Shown: positions 23,596-35,123 of the stretch, in pieces | How positions within the stretch are numbered: the stretch's first letter is position 1 | Layout: each line of letters starts with the position of its first letter | Assembly: GCA_907165135.1 (NCBI GenBank) | Contig: OU015567.1 | Span: 13,583,001 to 13,647,000 of the forward strand | From: Oikopleura dioica | Lineage: Eukaryota; Chordata; Appendicularia; Copelata; Oikopleuridae | DNA: 64,000 nt | Direction: 5' to 3' | Notes under the pieces: generated by a model | The model's database searches: none | Seen by the model: only the letters and a program-made list of their open reading frames with translations | Told to the model about the DNA's origin: nothing | Position numbers and translations under genes: made by a program

Positions 23596-26500
23596 ATGGA
23601 ACCTCAGTGGAAGATTTCCGCAGAAGGCGTTGGAAAAGAGGCAAAGTTTGAGTTTCCCGGAAAGGAGGGCATCGAAGCTCAATGGTTTTTAGGTGAAGGC
23701 TTATTTTTTGCCAGAAAAGAAAAAGGTTTTTAGATGACCAGAGAATCGAAGAAAACGATATATTTTCTTTTGGATCGACCGATGGAATGAACTGGGTGAA
23801 AATGACCAGTGTTTCTGAGGCAGATGTCGGAAAGAAAATCGCGCTCGTTCTTGGAGACGATCGTCAGGAAGTCACGATTGAGTTCAAAGATAAACCAGCT
23901 GAAGAACCTCAAGAAGCACAAGAGCCAGTTCCGGAATCAGAAAAATCTGCAGAGCCCGAAAAAGTTCCTGAAGCGGAAAAAACACCAGAGCCAGCATCGA
24001 TGGAGGAAAAACCAAAAGAAAAGGCTCCTGAACCAGCCAAGCCGGCACCAACACCCCCAACAGACAAGCCCCTTGAAACAGTGAAAGAAGATGAAGCTCT
24101 CGAAACAGTAAGTACTCATACAAATTTCACCGTTTATCTGCTCTAGAAACCTAAATGGGTACCACCTCCTGGTGTTGACGTCAGCAGGCCGTACAAAGAT
24201 CCCAAGACTGCTAAACTGATAGATCCGGCGACAGGCGAAGAGATTGATATTGATTTGACAGACAAGAAGGCAGAAAAGGCCGCTCTTAAGATTCAGGTTT
24301 TCTTTAAGATTCTAGGTCTTTTTTCTTCATATTCAGGGCTTATTTCGCGGCCATTTGACTAGAAAGCTGGGTAAAATGAAGATCCTCGCCATGATGGGTG
24401 TTGGAGTTCAGAAGATCAGGAAAAACCTGATGACTCTCGAAATCGTCAAGCCACAGCCTACTGTTACTGTCAAACCCGCTGGAGTCAAAACGAAATGGTT
24501 TCGAGATCCCAATCACGGATACTGGGTTCAGCCAGGGGTCTGGATTTTGGCCAAAAATGAAAAGCGAAAGCGAAGCGAAAGCGAAAATTTTTCAAAAATT
24601 TTAAGCGAAAGCGAAGCGAAGCGAATCAAAATTTCGTGAGCGAAAGCGAAGCGAAGCGAAAAATTTTCCTAAAAAGCGAAAAAAAGCGAAAATTTTCCAG
24701 GAATATATAACCTTTGAAAAAGTGCCCATTTCATGTATGATTTCATTTTAATTAGTTTTTCGGACATTCGGACGATGGTCTCAGTTTGCCTGCGTCGCCG
24801 TTTACCCAAGTCGCCGTTTCCCAAAATCGTCGTTTACCTTACATTGGAAAACATAGATCTTGGGCAAACGGCGATGTGAAAAAAATTATATAGATTGATA
24901 ATTAAACATTGTTTGGCTTCTCCAACGTCAATCCTGGCTTCATCAATGTCAATCCTGGCTTCACATACTTCAATCATGTATTGTTCAACATCATCCATAT
25001 TTTATCAATGATGGCTTATTTATCGTCAAGTCTGGTTTCAACATCTTCAATTCTGTTTTTACCGACTTCAATCATGGGCCATTCATGGCTTTTCCAATGT
25101 CAATCCCGGCTTCTCCAATGTCAAATTGACATTGTCAATCCAAACTTGAAAAAGCCATGATCGACAAGTGAGAAGCCGGAATTGACGTCCGAGAGGCTAG
25201 GATTGAAAATGGTGACGCCCGGATCGGTGTTAAAGAAGCCGGGATTGATGCTGGTTGATGCCAAGGTTGATATGATGATTTATATCATATAAATTATATG
25301 ACAACCAGGATCGACGTCTGAAAAGCCAGGATCGAAGTTTTTGAAGCCGGGATTGAAAATGGTGATGTCAGGATTGATTGTGGGGAGGCCAATATATGTA
25401 GTCATAAGATCAATCGATTTAAATTATAATACAGTTAATTATGGAATTTTTGGACATTTTATGTCCCAAGATTTTCGCAAAAATGTCCAAAAATTTGATA
25501 CACGCGGCCAAAAAAAATGTCCCATCCAAATCTCCATCATTCTTTGTTTAATCCTTCTTCTAAAGACAAAAAATGTTTTAGGGGTACGAGATCAACCTTC
25601 AATCTTATCTTTCTCAAAAGTAAAAATTTAAGATAAAGAAAAGTAAGATTTTTAATAATAAAAAACTTCATATCTGGCAAAAAAAAACCGAAAATTTAAA
25701 AATTTGGCGCGGAAAATGTCCAAAAATTTGATACGGGCACTTTTGAAAAGTGTCCCAAGAAAACCCCTTAAAATAGCAAAAATGTCCAAAAATTTGATGT
25801 CCGAAAATTCCATAAAAAACTGTACATCGCCGTTTGTCCAATACGCCGATTCCTCATGTTGGGCAAACAGAGATCTTGGGCAAACAGCGACTCAAGAAAA
25901 TGAAGACCACTCCATTCGGACTCCCTCTCCGATTTTTCAAATTGCAAATTTTCCGAGGTTTGTGAGCTGAGGAGGCTGTGTGGCTCAGCTCAGGTCAATC
26001 ATTTTATAATATTGACTGCCTAGCTCAAATTAACTGAATGAATTTGAAGAGTCAGCTCAGCTCAATGATTATTTGTGAAGGACAGCTCAGCTCAGCGCAG
26101 CTCACAAAATTGGCTACTTTGAAAACAGTAAAACTTCTCTCAGGTCAGCTTTTACATCAGCTTTTTACTCCGCTTTGTGTTGGTGCTAAAAACTCACAGT
26201 GGCCAGGTACGGGCAAGGTATCAAGCTGTGCAAATAGGATGCAAGGGGCTCACCGACATGTGCTCCCACTGCGAAGTCCCGCAGAGACTTTTCCTAGCAC
26301 CAACTCTGAGCAAGGCTCGGTGTGAGATGGATTGAGCCAATAAATAGGGGGAACTGAGCTGCAAAATCGGATCAAGCTCAGCCGGTTAAAAGTGAAGATA
26401 TAAAAGAATAAAGATTGAAATTTTATGAAATCTCGCCATATATGGTGATTTTTTCGGAGATTTCGATTATGAACCCCAAAATGATCTTCATAAAAAATTA

Positions 26501-27349
26501 AGAGCCTCGGTTTGGCAAGAATATAAAAAATATAAGAAACGGTATCGCTATCTATAATCTGCTCTTTTTGCCTTGACACATTTTTCTCGACTATATTTTG
26601 AGCAGACAGTACCAATTGGTACCCGAACCTTCTTGTCTAAGGCAGGCTTAGGCGAGCTTTGGTAAGATAATATTATTTTCGGCCTCTGAATCAAAATCTA
26701 CAAAAAAAATTACGAGGTAATTTAAAAGGTAATTTATTTTATGAAATTCCAATTTTTTACTCTTTTATAATTTCACTTTTGAGCTTATCCTCGGCTTAGC
26801 TTGCTGATTTTGAAGCCATCTCACACCGAGCGTTGCTCGAAATTGGTGCTAGGACCAGTCTCTGCAGGACATCGCAGCAGGTTGCGCGTGTCGGTGGGCC
26901 CGTTGCATCCTATTTACACAGCTTGACACCTGCCTGTACTTGGCCACTGCGAGTTTTTAGCACCAACACAAAGCGGAGAACCCCTGCCAATTTAGCTCAT
27001 TCAGCAAAATTTCCACTCGAGTTTAAGCTAAAGCTAAATAAAAAAGGATAAATTTTCAATTCTTGGAAAGATTACTTTTGAGCGAAATTTTCGCGAAAAT
27101 TTTTGGTAAAAAGCGAAAGCGAAGCGAAGCGAATTGAAATAACAAAAAGCGAAAGCGAAGCGAAGCGAATTCGCTTCGCTTCGCTTCGCTTCGCTCATGA
27201 GCGAATTCGCAAAGCGAATCCAGACCCCTGGTTCAGCTCGAAGTTAAAACTCGTAAGAACTTTATTCTAAGATTTTGGACTGATCAATATTTTCAGAAGA
27301 CACCTGGGGTGAGGTCGGAAAATTCCGTCGACGCTCAATCTTTGAATAA
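23596..27349 (+). CDS. IQ-motif protein with Pro/Glu-rich linker, last large exon split by an element
   Basis: Exons 23596-23692, 23734-24107, 24147-24296, 24337-24532, [element], 27238-27252, 27297-27349 give 294 residues in one frame with 39-44-bp GT-AG introns. The N-terminal ~95 residues look like a single Ig-type beta domain (EAQWFLGDDQRIEEND then VTIEFKD). A long Pro/Glu/Lys-rich linker follows. A clear IQ motif (ALKIQGLFRGHLTRK) predicts calmodulin or myosin-light-chain binding. The tail is short and basic (KFRRRSIFE). Such architecture suits a cytoskeletal or cilia-associated adaptor, but I do not recognise an orthologue. Confidence 0.7.
24900..25400. repeat. Minisatellite-like array of AATCCTGGCTTC words, both orientations
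   Basis: About a dozen imperfect copies of a 12-17-bp unit reading GTCAATCCTGGCTTC or its complement. The first half is mainly in one orientation and the second half in the other. It lies inside the hAT-like composite. Confidence 0.6.
26170..26978. repeat. Large inverted repeat nested in the composite element
   Basis: The two arms, about 160 bp each (26170-26329 and 26820-26978), are diverged reverse complements. Shared blocks include CCGCTTTGTGTTGGTGCTAA and its complement, and the GGCTCGGTGTGAGATGG region. The spacer is AT-rich. AGCTCAG-rich sequence flanks it, as in the repeat nested in the other hAT-like element at 14.7-15.4 kb. Confidence 0.65.
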
Positions 27350-27463
27350 GTACTGGCCTTTAATTCGATATTTTCTGTGACGTCTGTACAGTTGTAATAA
27401 ATAGAAAGCATTGTGGGTGATACGAGGTGATAATTACGTGCACTGAAAGCTTTGATCAATCGC

Positions 27464-30289
27464 TTAAAGTAAGAATCGATAAGCTTCAGGCCTTAGACCT
27501 CGCTTCTTCGTTCGTTTTCGCTCGATCAGGCGCACTTGTGAACGCTGTCGTAGGGAAGGAATGTCAGATGCTTTAAATGTTTCGCGTTGTTCGATCGGCA
27601 GTGGCAGTTGTAAATTCGGAACAGCTCGGAACGGCACTTTTGTGAATTTTTGTCCGCTTCCGAGCACCATAAAAGGGAAGGATGTTTGTGTTATTACTCT
27701 GGAGTTCTCTTCTTCTAGCGCAGCCTAAAAGACAATAATAAAAGTTGAAAGCTGGAAGTAAGAGTTTAGAAAAAACGAGGAAATTGCTGCAACGCAATTT
27801 CGTATTCGCGATTCAAACAAGGTTATTTATTGCGTTTAGTAGTTCTCGTTTCAAGCCTAAGGCGACCGCCCTAATCGCTTGTAGATCTTTCTCACAAATC
27901 ACCTTTTTAGCAACAGGGCATTCGAGATTGATGCAAGCACGCGTGATCCCGTATCTCCAGTTGTGAACAACTGCACCAGGATGAAATCCGACAGGAGACG
28001 GGGATCGGTAGTCTTGTAAAGTTTCGAATATTTTGGCGTTTTTGTTGAAGAAGCCTTATTTTGACTCTTTTCCTGAAATAGTTCCAGGCGTGCAATGCAG
28101 TGTCCGATAGACCTGAGTCTGTAGCCCCAGCTCAGAAATAAATCGCATTCGTCTATCCAAACTCCTGTTCCTTTCAATTTCATCACTCTCCTAAAACCTC
28201 TTTGAACTCAATCCTTGTTGATTTCAAAGTTAATTTACGCGATGACACGTTTTATCTGAGCGACTCCCGCATACGATTGTGTCATCAACTCTCTATTACC
28301 TTTATTGGATAAGAAATGCATTCCTCGACAAAATTGAAGCGTTTCCTCGCTGAGCGTACCGGTATTCTTGAGAGAGATCGAGGGCGAGCTCGTGGTCTTC
28401 TTTTGAGTTTTTCTTCTGACGATCTTGCGTCGGCTGATTTTTTAGATCTGTTTGAAAGCAACAAGGATGCTTCTGTTTCTTAGGGTTCGAGACTTGAAGT
28501 GAATGTCCATTCATTAGTCTTGAACCTTTTCCTTTATTCAACTCTTCTCGTCGCTGCTTTGCCATTTCTTCCCTCGCTTTCGCTACAGCTGTAGTTTGAT
28601 ACAGCGACCCGAGAGTATTCAAGAACTTTGCATACGGATCTTCGGCATCAGGAGATAATGACAGAGGGTAGGCTCTTCTGAATCCACTTTTATCAGGGTT
28701 ATATTTTGTCTTTTGCCCAAAATTAAACTTGTATGCGAAAAAATCAGAGTATACATTTACAGCTCTTAAATAATTGCTAATCACCCTAGCCAAGATGCTT
28801 AGATTCCCAAACGGCATCAGCGAGAGCACGTTTCGCGAGTTTCTCAGAACGATCCATGTCAGGTTTGTGTCGTTCTTTCTTTGAAAGACGATCTTGAGAC
28901 TTTTTCTTCTCCGCATTCAGCGCGACGACACGATCAGAAGCTTTTACGTGAATAAGTTTGAACGAGTCTTCGAGGAGTTGTTCTTTGATTTCTTTGTCCA
29001 TCGGACTGTCAGTGTGAAAGGAAGGAGTGTGGTTGACTTCGATGACCCAAGGTTTCAGGCGCTTGTCGAGCATAATGTCGAATCCAAGAATTTCAAAGCA
29101 TGCTGATTTTTCCGAATGATGGGCAAAGCATGTTCTGTAATTGTGCTGCAGCGTGTTTTGCGCTGATATTAATGTTTTAACAATAACATCGTCGATCTCT
29201 CTCCAGACTTGTCCAACATCGTGTCCGTTTTCCCTTAAAATAAGGTTGACTTTCATATTATTTTTGCTAAGTTACCTGAGCCATTCATTAATAGCAGCGA
29301 ATCTTCTTTTATGACCCTCGCTGTCATCGACAACAAAATTTTCTGACTCCTTGTTGATAGCATAGTTGGTCAGGTGCATCATGCTGTCAAGAGTTCCTCG
29401 ATTAACACAATCTGTCTGATAATTGACAAATACAAGCAGATAGAAAATTACTGCAATAATTTGGGAACACATTCCTGTCATCTATGTTACTGGTAGTGGG
29501 TTCTTTGTATGGCGTTGTGGCGAAACGAGCAAGTCCTTCGTGGAAAACATAAATTCTGAAAGGATCGCATGACGTGACCAGAACATATACGCGAAGATCA
29601 AATTTAAATCCATCGATCAGAAGTGGGTGAGCGAGATATTGTTGGACGACATAGCCTTGTCAGCGTTCTAGCAAGTGACTAGCAAGGATAAAGGTAGTTA
29701 TAGGGGGACCTAGAACGTTTCCTTCACTAGTTTTGACATCTTTATGAGGCTTCCGCGAGAGAAAGATCCCCCGGCCTTGGCATCCCCTTTGTGGCTTGCA
29801 AATAAATATCTTTTCTTTCTTCCGTCCGCTCAAGAATGTCAGAAAATCAGCCTGATCTGCCGGAAACGTCCACGTCCGCGGAAAGATCTGATAGTCTTTC
29901 CCAAACTGTTTGTACATCCGCGTCAGATTTCGCGAAAGAAGATCTTTGCGAGAAATTTCGTTCATGCCAGGAAAATGGTTGATTCTTTGGTAGCTCTTCA
30001 TTTTCAAGCATCTTTCGATTCCCACTGATTGATCGTTCCAAAACACTGTCCATTCCTCATCTTCATCCATTTCCGTAAATCCTTGCCGCTAAAAAAAATT
30101 TCCGTTGCCAAGCCAACGAAATGGAAATTATCTCACCTTCGACGCTCTTTTCACCGAATCGTAGTAACAATTTACTAAGCAAATGCCGGGTTTGTTCATT
30201 TTCCGAGGTTTTCTCTTTTTCAATGCGTTTTTTCGCTGCTCTTTTTTCTTCGATAAGGTAATTGGGGTTTCCCCGTCGGTCTCGGCCAT
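27464..30289 (-). CDS. Tubulin polyglutamylase, TTLL6/TTLL13-like
   Basis: An ATP-grasp ligase that adds glutamate chains to tubulin in cilia and neurons. Firm exons are 30289-30137, 30088-29710, 29655-29475, 29383-29276, 29233-28790, then 28686 onward. Marks in order are DEEWTVFWNDQSVGIER, QRINHFPGMNEISRKDLL, KPQRGCQGRGIFLSR (ATP loop), DGFKFDLRVYVLV, MMHLTNYAIN, then CFEILGFDIMLDKRLKPW followed by EVNHTPSF, which supplies the metal-binding Glu-Asn. The core is intact. Intron 3 is best read as GA-AG (29474-29384). Intron 5 lacks a GT donor, since KHLG/GFRRAYP forces a boundary at 28790/28686. The basic C-terminal exons down to the TAA at 27464 are plausible, but one junction near 28075 leaves an in-frame TAA. 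Confidence 0.9.
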
Positions 30290-30809
30290 GATTATTTTCT
30301 TTCAATTTTGACGCTCTTTATTGTCTGAGGATTTGTTTAATTTTTCTCTAGGGGCCCCAACTGAGTAACTCCAGAGCTTCCTGGTTGTTCTCTTGCCAGC
30401 TCAAACACTCAAGAATTTCTTCTCCTCGATCATTTAATTTGAAGAAAAAAATAGATAAAGTAATTGACGCAAAGCTGTTCTAATGCGACGAAAAATCTCA
30501 ACAGCAGGAGAGCGTGTTCACGAGCGAATGTTTCCTTTGTGTCCGGTCTATTCTCACCAGCATTTTTCGTTTCTTTCATCAGGACAAACAACAAATACGA
30601 TAGGGCTTGAAAGAGCCTGTCAATCAGATCTAACCAGACTGTGAATCTGCAGAATCAAGAAATAAAACTTGAAATAAAGAGAAAATATATCCGATAGAGG
30701 ATAAAAAATGATATCAACAAGGAGTAAACGACAATATTATGTTTATTTACAACATTTAAATAAAAATATTCGCAGTGATATAAACGTAGTGGTAACCAAA
30801 TGAAATTCG
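30290..30809. other. Intergenic between two minus-strand genes, nothing recognised
   Basis: Holds the TTLL 5' flank and the P450 3' flank. No open frame with coding features was seen. Confidence 0.45.
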
Positions 30810-33504
30810 CTAAGAATCCCGATGAAGAAACTTTAGCTTGAAGGGTTCTGGTGCTAAAACTGATGACATGTTTTTGTCGATCTTTGGTAGGGATGCACCA
30901 TCTTCAAACTCGATTTTGAAGTTGAGGATGATTTCAGCAGCGAAGTAAAAATTTTCTGTTTTCGCTATTTGTTGTCCTTAATTGCGTGTGAGGCTGAACT
31001 TGTTTTAAGCGATTCAGTACCAATACAGTTTCGTTTCCCAACTCCGAACGAGCAAACCTTGTGATCGTGAACAAACTCCCCATTTCTCAAAAATCTTTCA
31101 GGAAGAAATTCGTCTGGATTTTTGAAGTTTTCTAAAAAGTAAACTCGTTAGTGCAAATAATTATAAACTTACTTGGATCACGCATAACACTCGCCAAAGA
31201 TCCTAAAAAGAAATCGCCCTTCTTGAACCGATAACCATCAATTTCGACATCTTCCGCCACTTGATGCGGTAAAGAGTCAGCCACTGGGAAAACTCGTCTA
31301 TTTTCTAGCATCACTGATGACAGCAAAGGACAGTCTTTTTGGTCAAACGATCCTTTATTACTAAAAAGTTTTGGATGAAGATTGGTTGGGATTAACTGAA
31401 CGTACCTTTTGGCAGTCGAGATTTCGTCATAAAGTCGATTTTGTAAAGAGGGTCGAAGAGCAAGCTGGATAAGAAGCCATCGCATTGTATTCGCTAAATA
31501 GGAATCAATTTTACTGCTGACGTGTAAGAACCGATTGGAAATTAACGATCCGAAACGTGAACCATCTGCGGTCACCCAAATTTTGCCCGGACATAAAGCC
31601 GCCTGTGAAACTTAGTTATTCGTAAGTCATAAAAGGCATTGACAATGGGCTTATTTGAGTTTTCCGGTCGTTGATTGACTCTTATTTCTTACCTATTGTG
31701 TCCGTTCCGCCGATGTACAGAGAAACTAAAGTAAATCCGATCGTATGGTAGCCAATTGTTGAGTCCGTTCGAGTCAAGTCAAGAAGAAAATCCATATAGT
31801 CGCGGAAGTTTTCTTCATCAAGGCCTTTCCTATGCTCTGCAACGGTTTGATGAGAATCCAAAAGAAGGATCTTACCTTTGATATACGAGTAAATGTAAGG
31901 CTGAAATTTCAGATAAAGCAATTCGCACATTTCTTTGTACTTCGGGAAGATCTTCATCTTTAGCTTCCTGAACCAGTGCATTCTGATGAGCCATTTAGGA
32001 GTTATTGATGCGGTCATCTTCGCCTGAACATAGCCCATCAGATTTCTCAGCAAATCTTTCGTCATTTTGGAAACTGTTTGAAAGTTTTCATCGTCTATTT
32101 TGTAGTGAACGCCAAGAAGAAAATTGGTGAGAACATTGATTGAGCCGTTGAGAAGGTATGGAAGGGGGTCCACAGGTTTGCCATCGAGGGTCGATAGTTG
32201 GGAACAGAGCTGTCTAGCGTTGTCTTTGACTGATTCCTGTAATTTATCAGAGCCATGAAGTTTCAGGACAGCATGGTACCAGTTAGAGCGTAATTTACGA
32301 AAAGAGTCGCTATGAGAATTCGACATTTCAGGTCCAGAACACACCTTCTAAAGCAGATATATCTATAGAATTCCATTCCTATACGGTCCATTGCCCACTC
32401 CATAGAGGCCTTCTATTAGCTCTGTGTCGCCAGTTGCATCTCTGAAGAATTTTTCAAGATTGAAGTCTTGTCTAATCAGCTTTTCTTCAAGTTCAAGCCT
32501 ATCATTGTGGAGTCGGTCCGAAACTTTGTGGCTACCAAAGATCTTCTTCATAAGTTCATAGTCAGTGATAATGATAGGGCCAATTGGTAGGCCTAGAATC
32601 TTCGACTTGTAAATCTTGGGCAACTTGTCATCTCTCAAATGCGGGTACCCTCCCAATCCCTGGGCAAAATCGAAAACCCAGGGATTCGGAGGGTCAAATC
32701 CGAAATGTTCTAGAAATGTCTTTCAGCTGTTTTACAGCAGATTCATTAATTAGTTTTCTCTAATAATTGGTTAGTGTTGAAAGAAAAACAACTTTAGCAA
32801 ACGCATTATATTTTTATATTAGTATATATTTATAAGCATCCACTATTGGTTAAATTAAAATAATTTTTAAGCCTTAAATCTTCATTTATATCGTCTGATA
32901 GTAATTTCGAAAAAAATGTCTGTTGGAAAATTACTTTCTGCTTTCATTCAATTTTCTTCTTTTAAGGGTTGGCGTTTAATCAAATATGACATACAAGTTA
33001 TCTTCTAAAGTGCTTACGTTTTTAGTATATTTTGAAAAATGATAAATAAAAGATTTTTTTGATCTTTTGTAGGGGTTTTCTAGAACATCACCCTCCGAAT
33101 CCCTGGACTTTTCCCAAAAACCCAGGGATTCGGAGGGTGCCCAGGGATTCGGAGGGTCACCCCTCAAATGATCTTGAATAAACTCAAAATTAGTCTCATC
33201 CAGGTTTACGTTCTCGTAAAAAAAAGTTAACAAGTATGCTAAAAAACCCTCTTCGTTTTCGAAATATATTGAATTATCATCAATTTCTTTGATTGTAATT
33301 TGAAATTTCTAAGTTGTCTTTAAGACCTTGAGAGGTTATGAAAAGGCCTTGAACTTCAAGGTCGCCATTGTAAACCGTTGCCTTTTTATCGAAAGGCCAT
33401 TCAAACACAGGAATTTTTCGTGACCTCTGGCCTTTCATGCGTTTAATAACTGCGATACTGGTAAGGACGAAAAGTACTGCGATGAGGATCTCATCATAGA
33501 TCAT
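30810..33504 (-). CDS. Cytochrome P450, CYP2-like, coding exon split by a small element
   Basis: A haem monooxygenase with an N-terminal membrane anchor (EILIAVLFVLTSIAVI). Exons are 33504-33327, 33286-33163, [element], 32633 to about 32370, about 32350 to 31693, 31493-31406, 31360-31173, 31131-31021, 30976-30810. Marks are the I-helix GGTDTIANT split by an intron, a Glu-x-x-Arg-like helix (LENRRVFP region), PDEFLPERFL and the haem loop FGVGKRNCIG with its Cys ligand. EIILNFKIEFEDG follows in the last exon. Most introns are 40-45 bp GT-AG. At about 32370-32350 two in-frame TAG codons sit within 30 bases, so a very short intron is needed there. Loss of function is possible if the insertion is not removed. 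Confidence 0.88.
32642..33162. mobile_element. MITE with 8-bp duplication inside the P450 coding exon
   Basis: A 521-bp element flanked by CTCAAATG at 32634-32641 and 33163-33170. Both ends carry CCCTCCGAATCCCTGG-type words that are internally palindromic, so each terminus can fold as a hairpin. The interior is very AT-rich with no ORF. The 8-bp duplication suits hAT or P-like superfamilies. Confidence 0.82.
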
Positions 33505-34290
33505 TCTTCTTCTTCGCCTTCTTATTCTTCTTTTGGGTTCGAAAAAATATGATAAAAATTATTCAGACATAATTTTGTTTACCTATTCCAAGTGCGTGCT
33601 CAACCAAAGAATCTTCCCCTTCGTTATTTATTCATAAGCTTCTTTTGGATATCTCTTACTGTTAACCCTCCGTACCTGCAAACATCATGCGCTCTATTGT
33701 GCCCCCTAAGAAGCGCGACAGTCTAAAAAATGATCGCGTCGCTAAACATTTAGTTACTCTCTATCTCTTCTTTTATATTTACTCTTTCTCTCTATCTCCT
33801 ACATCGTGAGGAGAATTGAGATTAATTATATTTCGGATTCTTAAACATTTGGTCGTCCGTGAGTGTCCTTACTATCCTATCTTTGACGGGTATTTTTACA
33901 ACTATGAACTCAGGTCCACCGTCACATGATGGACAGTTTTTAAACTCAAATATTCCTGGCAAATATTTGTAAAAAGAACAGACTTGGGTCAGTTTAGAAA
34001 AAAATGGAAGGAAAGGATTTTGTTAGCAGTATAAAGACGATGCTCAAAAAGGAGAGAATTTATTATGTTCGACTTCGTTGAGGCGGAAAGATAATGATTT
34101 TAATCGTTTCGTTTATTTTTTAATTTAGTTTAAAACGCACTCAATCGTTTATTCTAGAACAGAATAGTATCAACTTTGTGAGAATGGTTTTCTTGCAGTT
34201 AGTTGACCATGGCTTCTTGCAGGAACGAGTAAACAAATTATAATTTATAAAGCAATTTATTTTCTTTTATTTACCAAACTCGATAAAGTT
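33505..34290. other. Intergenic, nothing recognised
   Basis: 5' flank of the P450 gene and upstream region of the next plus-strand gene. A short frame starting at 34004 (25 codons) is too small to call. Confidence 0.45.
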
Positions 34291-34299
34291 GCAAAGAAA

Positions 34300-34819
34300 G
34301 TACAAAAGATGCTTTCAAGTTATTGGTCGCCCACTTTTTCAGTTTCGAGGGGTTCTTTCGAGCAGTTATCAATATTGGTAAATATGCAATAAAATACGAA
34401 AAGTACTGTAATCTAAAAATAGCAAGTATTGTAAACATCGGCTTCCTCGCAAACGCACCAGCTCCGTCAGTACTCACCATCAACATAATCCAAATTTCCA
34501 TCATTTCAACGCTGATCTATCACTCACTGATTTATGTCATCAAAGCCTGGAAATGGAACGAATGGCTTCCCATTGTTAGGATTATCAATTACGAATGGGT
34601 AAGTATTTTGACTTTCAGTTTATCGCGAAAGGCTTATCATGAAAACATTAATCTTAGCTCGACATCTGGGCAAACGGAATTCTCGCAATAGGCCTTTTTA
34701 TTTCCGGTTGTTTGGGACTACTCGCATTTTCAGACGAAAATGCTTCTTTTGAAGGAGATGTTTCTTCGAGCATCTCTCTAAGTACAATTCTACCAGGAAC
34801 GGTTTTCATTCTTCCGTAA
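34300..34819 (+). CDS. Small multi-pass membrane protein, 5' end unresolved
   Basis: Three exon pieces join in frame: up to 34377, 34423-34598 and 34658-34819, with 45- and 59-bp GT-AG introns. They encode at least three hydrophobic helices ([37 protein letters not shown] and one N-terminal) and end at TAA. No ATG lies in the right frame in the first piece, so an upstream exon is probably missing from this model. An overlapping frame at 34846-35037 is basic and may be a further exon or nothing. No family was recognised. Confidence 0.45.
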
Positions 34820-35123
34820 ACTGTTGAAGCTCTTGAAGTACCTAGATGCCTTTACCATCATCAACCTTAAAAGTCACAACGCTTGCTTATGTCGCCAGAC
34901 GAACAAAGAATCGCCACGAACGAGAGGGAGTTTATGAGCGAGAAAGAAACCAACACCCCGAAAGCAACATTACACTATCTGACATCGAATCTGCTGCGAA
35001 AGTCGCCAAAGTCATCTCTACTACTGCAAAAGTTTGAAACGATTTTTATCTAATATATTTCCTTCTTATTACAGACTTGAACACACCTATTCGTTTATCG
35101 AAAATTTAAAGAGTCTATTTTTG
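34820..35123. other. Convergent 3' region, one ambiguous frame
   Basis: Contains the open frame 34846-35037, which has no neighbour it joins cleanly. The rest is AT-rich 3' flank of the chloride exchanger. Confidence 0.4.

Larger units (their letters stand above)
24533..27230. mobile_element. hAT-like composite element inserted in a coding exon
   Basis: A 2,698-bp element whose ends AGGGGTCTGGATT / AATCCAGACCCCT are inverted copies. GTTCAGC (7 bp, 8 bp if one lost G is allowed) flanks both sides. Subterminal arrays of GCGAAGCGAA line both ends. The interior is a patchwork: short repeats with an AATCCTGGCTTC core in both orientations (about 24.9-25.4 kb), several GTCCAAAAATTTGAT copies, and a large palindrome (26170-26978). 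No transposase is encoded. Confidence 0.82.

Noticed and set aside
24900-25400. CRISPR-like array of short repeats
   Set aside because: Repeats are imperfect, irregularly spaced and in both orientations, in a eukaryotic intron-rich context; a minisatellite inside a transposon fits better.
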